Part shown: positions 5,501 through 5,932 of the stretch, one piece after another
Position numbering within the stretch: the first letter of the stretch is position 1
Layout of the letters: each line of letters begins with the position of its first letter
From: Nitriliruptoraceae bacterium
GTDB taxonomy: Bacteria > Actinomycetota > Nitriliruptoria > Nitriliruptorales > Nitriliruptoraceae
Assembly (NCBI GenBank): GCA_003554005.1
Contig: PWEU01000219.1
Span: 1-5,932 of the forward strand
Length of the DNA: 5,932 nucleotides
Direction: 5' to 3'
The notes under the pieces: model-generated
Told to the model about the DNA's origin: nothing
The model's input: only the letters and a program-made list of their open reading frames with translations
Databases searched by the model: none
Position numbers and translations under genes: made by a program

Positions 5501-5932
5501 AGAACATCGCGGGGTCGAGCTTGCGGGTGCGGATCTTGCGGATGATCTCCTCGTAGGCCCGCAGGAACGCCTCGAAGGACAGCGAGGTGGCGTCCTGGAT
5601 CACGGGGACCAGCAGGGAGCGGGACCCGTCGTCGTTCTCGACATCGACAGCGAGCCCGAGCCCGAAGCGCTCGGTGCGCATCATCGCGGGCTTGCCCTCG
5701 TCGGTCTCGGTGTAGACCGTGCGCATGGCCGGGACGTCCTGCACGGCCTTGACCATCGCGTAGGCGATCAGGTGGGTGAACGAGACCTTCCCGCCTCGCT
5801 GGCGACGCAGGTAGTTGTTGATGAACCCGCGGTTGACCTCCAGCAGCTTCGCCGGCACGTCGCGCACGCTGGTCGCCGTGGGGACCCCGAGGGAGGTCTC
5901 CATGTTCTCGACGATGCGGGCTCCGGCCCCTC
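2559..5932 (-). CDS. kgd: Multifunctional 2-oxoglutarate decarboxylase/dehydrogenase E2-E1 fusion, 5' partial
   Basis: This is the Kgd/OdhA enzyme of the TCA cycle. The thiamine-diphosphate E1 part decarboxylates 2-oxoglutarate, and in actinobacteria it works in the cytosol with DlaT/SucB-type E2 and Lpd. The frame is open to the window edge: nine codons (GAGARIVEN) precede the internal ATG at 5903 and match the family, so that ATG is not the start. About 1123 residues are visible, against about 1220-1230 in mycobacterial Kgd. Numbered from 5903, the E2-like acyltransferase domain covers ~1-235, with TNPGTIGTVHSIPRLM (142-157) and TYDHRVIQGAESG (197-209). A linker and the E1 domain follow: MAHRGRLNVL (428-437), HGDSAFAGQGVV (532-543) and INNQVGFT (565-572) for TPP/Mg binding, RRHGHNEADDPSFTQP (632-647), FSQRHAV (796-802), LLPHGYEGQGPEHSSARIER (890-909) and WVQEEPENMGAW (1047-1058). 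The E2 motif has Gln204 where true E2s have Asp; I recall this as typical of the family. No lipoyl domain is seen. GarA control is known in relatives, but no evidence for it is visible here. Confidence 0.97.
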   Translation of the reverse strand, partial: GAGARIVENMETSLGVPTATSVRDVPAKLLEVNRGFINNYLRRQRGGKVSFTHLIAYAMVKAVQDVPAMRTVYTETDEGKPAMMRTERFGLGLAVDVENDDGSRSLLVPVIQDATSLSFEAFLRAYEEIIRKIRTRKLDPAMFSGTTITLTNPGTIGTVHSIPRLMAGQAAILGVGAIGYPSAYQAADPRTLAKLGASKVITLTSTYDHRVIQGAESGMYLQRVHQLLLGEDGFYDEVFASLGLPYEPARWSTDRTDLDDETDLLTKQMKVGQLANMYRVRGHLIADLDPLRQSRVALHRELDPTYYGLSIWDLDREFVTDVGGGDRRVQLSETLGVLRDAYCRTIGIEYGHVLDPEQKQGIRSRVEGAEEELSAEDQLWILSRLNAAEAFESFLHTKYVGQKRFGLEGGESLIPLLDAICEASADSGGVTDIVMGMAHRGRLNVLSNIVGKSHRQIFGEFEGHIDPDTVQGSGDVKYHLGTRGTYRSRADNEVELHLPPNPSHLEAVNPVVEGIARALQDTGVRGEEGERRHPALPVLMHGDSAFAGQGVVVETLNLSQLRGYRTGGTIHVVINNQVGFTPSPEASRSSFYATDVAKTVQAPILHVNGDDPEAVVRVARLAFAYRETFHRDIVIDLICYRRHGHNEADDPSFTQPRMYDLIDGHRSVRKLYTESLVRRGDISLEQAEEALEDFEGRLQQAFEETKQAAPPEPPRAVPPEERGVLAAVDTGVDRGHLDRIAAVQFEVPDGFHRHPKLDRIFAKARERYDAEQIDWSLGETLAFGSLLLEGVDVRLAGQDSRRGTFSQRHAVQVDYHSGEEYLPLANLSADQGRWFAYDSLLSEYAAVGFEYGYAVQRPEALTCWEAQFGDFINGAQIVIDQFIVAAEDKWAETSGLVLLLPHGYEGQGPEHSSARIERFLVLAAEDNIQGVNATTSAQYFHVLRRQIHREVRKPLVVFTPKSLLRSPDATSPLSAFTDGRFHEVIDDPAVADGRLERDEVSTVLLCFGKVAYDLLREREQRDAPAAVVRIEQLYPFPAEQLTEVLSAYPAASDVCWVQEEPENMGAWGFVDGRLWNLLEALGDGRQLRRATRAPSASPAAGQHVVHEQEHEQLMAEAFARRDD

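Noticed and set aside
5292..5932. A separate E2 gene fused to kgd by a missing stop or frameshift
   Set aside because: The E2-E1 fusion is the normal architecture of actinobacterial Kgd/OdhA, and the frame is continuous with an ordinary linker.

Overview
The window reads as a piece of chromosome from a high-GC actinobacterium. GC content is high throughout. The best-recognised gene is an E2-E1 fused 2-oxoglutarate decarboxylase/dehydrogenase (Kgd/OdhA), an architecture typical of Actinomycetota. The second complete gene type, an AbiEi-like winged helix fused to a DUF559/Vsr-like nuclease fold, is also very common in that phylum. I cannot name the genus; a deep-branching lineage is possible but is only a guess.

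Layout: (1) 1-1029, plus strand, the 3' part of a DUF4015 putative glycoside hydrolase gene whose start lies outside the window. (2) 1030-1270, an intergenic stretch with two copies of a 32-nt imperfect palindrome. (3) 1271-2218, plus strand, a complete stand-alone AbiEi/DUF559-type gene. (4) 2219-2558, an intergenic stretch with two more copies of the same palindrome in the opposite orientation, inside a 47-bp direct duplication, followed by four perfect copies of an 18-bp tandem repeat. (5) 2559-5932, minus strand, kgd, lacking only its N-terminal part beyond the window edge. The DUF559 gene and kgd converge on the repeat-rich stretch 2219-2558.

The most interesting structure is the palindrome family. 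Two copies lie on each side of the DUF559 gene. The left pair and the right pair are in opposite orientation, and both pairs have exactly the same 72-bp start-to-start spacing. The result is a roughly 1.36-kb unit, repeat doublet - nuclease-fold gene - inverted repeat doublet, that resembles the layout of REP doublets around RAYT genes but has an unrelated nuclease-like protein in the middle. Whether it is a mobile or self-spreading unit, a regulatory arrangement or a pair of terminators cannot be decided from one window. The flanking glycoside hydrolase-like gene and kgd look like ordinary chromosomal genes with no functional link to it.
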